The notes under the pieces: model-generated
What the model saw: only the letters and a program-made list of their open reading frames with translations
The model's database searches: none
What the model was told of the DNA's origin: nothing
Shown: positions 63,345 to 64,000 of the stretch, one piece after another
How the letters are laid out: each line of letters opens with the position of its first letter
Numbering within the stretch: position 1 is the first letter of the stretch
NCBI GenBank assembly: GCA_004557035.1
Contig: SFFB01000006.1
Coordinates: 20,074 to 84,073 of the forward strand
Reading direction: 5' to 3'
DNA from: Bacteroidales bacterium
Lineage (GTDB): Bacteria; Bacteroidota; Bacteroidia; Bacteroidales; Bacteroidaceae
DNA length: 64,000 nucleotides
Translations under genes and position numbers: made by a program

Positions 63345-64000
63345 ATGAAAACAAGAATCATTGTCCTGCTGTTTGCCGTAGTGTCTTGCGGCCTGTCCGT
63401 AACGGCCCAAAACCGTGGCGGAGGCGACGTGGATATTGACCTTTTGCGCAAACTGCAATACGCCCAACTGGCCATTACCAATCTTTATGTCGACAGCGTA
63501 GACCAGAACAAGTTGGTTGAAGACGCCATCGTGGGCATGCTGGAAAAGCTCGACCCCCACTCTTCCTACACCAACGCCAAAGAGACGAAAAAGCTCAACG
63601 AACCGCTCGAGGGCAACTTTGAAGGCATTGGCGTACAGTTCAACATTCTCGAAGACACCCTTGTAGTCATCCAGCCCACAGCCAAAGGCCCCAGCGAGAA
63701 AGCCGGCATCTTGGCCGGCGACCGCATTGTGAGTGTCGACGGCCAGCCAATAGCCGGCGTCAAAATGGACCGCGACACCATCATGAGCCGCTTGCGCGGG
63801 CCAAAAGGCACGAAAGTCAATCTGGGCGTGGTGCGCCGTGGCGTGAAAGACCTGCTCACTTTCCGCGTGACGCGCGACAAAATCCCCGTCAACACCGTCG
63901 ATGCCGTCTATATGATTGCGCCGCGTGTGGGCTACATCAGGCTGGAGCGTTTTGGTGCCACGTCGGGCGAGGAGGTGCACAATGCCATCAAGCGTCTGCA
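63345..64000 (+). CDS. S41 C-terminal processing peptidase, cut by the right edge
   Basis: Begins at ATG 63345: MKTRIIVLLFAVVSCGLSVT is a signal peptide, giving an exported protein. LVEDAIVGMLEKLDPHSSYT is the S41 N-terminal region, and FEGIGVQFNILEDTLVVIQP then AGILAGDRIVSVDGQPIAGV is the PDZ domain. The start of the peptidase domain (VGYIRLERFGATSGEEV) is visible; the Ser-Lys catalytic dyad lies beyond the window. About 218 residues are seen. CTPs trim or degrade periplasmic proteins. It is 69 bases after coaD, a recurrent Bacteroidetes order. Confidence 0.93.
   Translation, partial: MKTRIIVLLFAVVSCGLSVTAQNRGGGDVDIDLLRKLQYAQLAITNLYVDSVDQNKLVEDAIVGMLEKLDPHSSYTNAKETKKLNEPLEGNFEGIGVQFNILEDTLVVIQPTAKGPSEKAGILAGDRIVSVDGQPIAGVKMDRDTIMSRLRGPKGTKVNLGVVRRGVKDLLTFRVTRDKIPVNTVDAVYMIAPRVGYIRLERFGATSGEEVHNAIKRL

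Noticed and set aside
62823..63980. 385-codon minus-strand frame across coaD and the S41 gene
   Set aside because: Both plus-strand genes have clear motifs and signal peptide; the antisense frame spans two genes and their gap.

Overview
The window looks like a chromosomal segment from a Bacteroidales bacterium, probably Prevotellaceae-like. Three things point there. First, the promoters read TTTG / N17-20 / TAnnTTTG, the Bacteroidetes sigma-ABfr pattern, and most starts lack a Shine-Dalgarno sequence. Second, the accessory genes are typical of the group: BspA-like leucine-rich repeat proteins, BACON-domain lipoproteins, an M64 peptidase, DUF4492 in front of cydAB, a long-form IspG, and C-termini of the GLYIVNGKKxxVK kind. 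Third, the gene order rpsU-xerC-hpf-tRNAs-tuf-tRNA-Trp-secE-nusG-rplKAJL-rpoBC is characteristic. The placement is inferred from families and layout; no 16S gene is present.

Layout. 1-1505: a lipoprotein cut by the window edge, a dispersed extragenic repeat, a HicB-like orphan and an unlisted 58-residue protein, followed by a 911-residue secreted protein (1535-4270). 4543-17397: rpoC, rpoB, rplL, rplJ, rplA, rplK, nusG, secE, tRNA-Trp, tuf and tRNA-Thr/Gly/Tyr, all on the minus strand. 17512-23317: hpf, a membrane Ser/Thr kinase fused to BspA repeats, xerC, rpsU, an MscS channel and an NlpC/P60 hydrolase. 24178-25743: a BspA-like surface protein. 26002-40388: an S10-spc-alpha ribosomal super-operon from rplC to rplQ. 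40719-44226: the str group rpsL-rpsG-fusA with rpsJ at its end. 44680-50988: DUF805 protein, a frameshifted metallophosphoesterase, kbl, an M64 peptidase lipoprotein and a second lipoprotein. 51441-56054: ispG, purE, a PAP2-like protein and rpoN. 56421-64000 (plus strand): DUF4492-cydA-cydB, a GNAT-like protein, parE, coaD and the start of an S41 processing peptidase.

How it works together. Most of the window is the transcription and translation core. Terminators and promoters divide it: a strong terminator and a new promoter separate rpsJ from rplC, a hairpin with a U-run sits between rplL and rpoB, and a terminator sits just before tRNA-Trp. Accessory genes for surface and envelope functions lie between the conserved blocks.

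The least explained signals are non-coding. A roughly 105-bp repeat built of CAATCAC motifs occurs three times. Large nested inverted repeats occupy two gaps. A 26-bp perfect palindrome lies upstream of rpsL. Both BspA-type genes have a G7-8 tract where the -33 box should be, which suggests a common, possibly phase-variable, promoter. No CRISPR array, prophage, transposase or defence island was seen.
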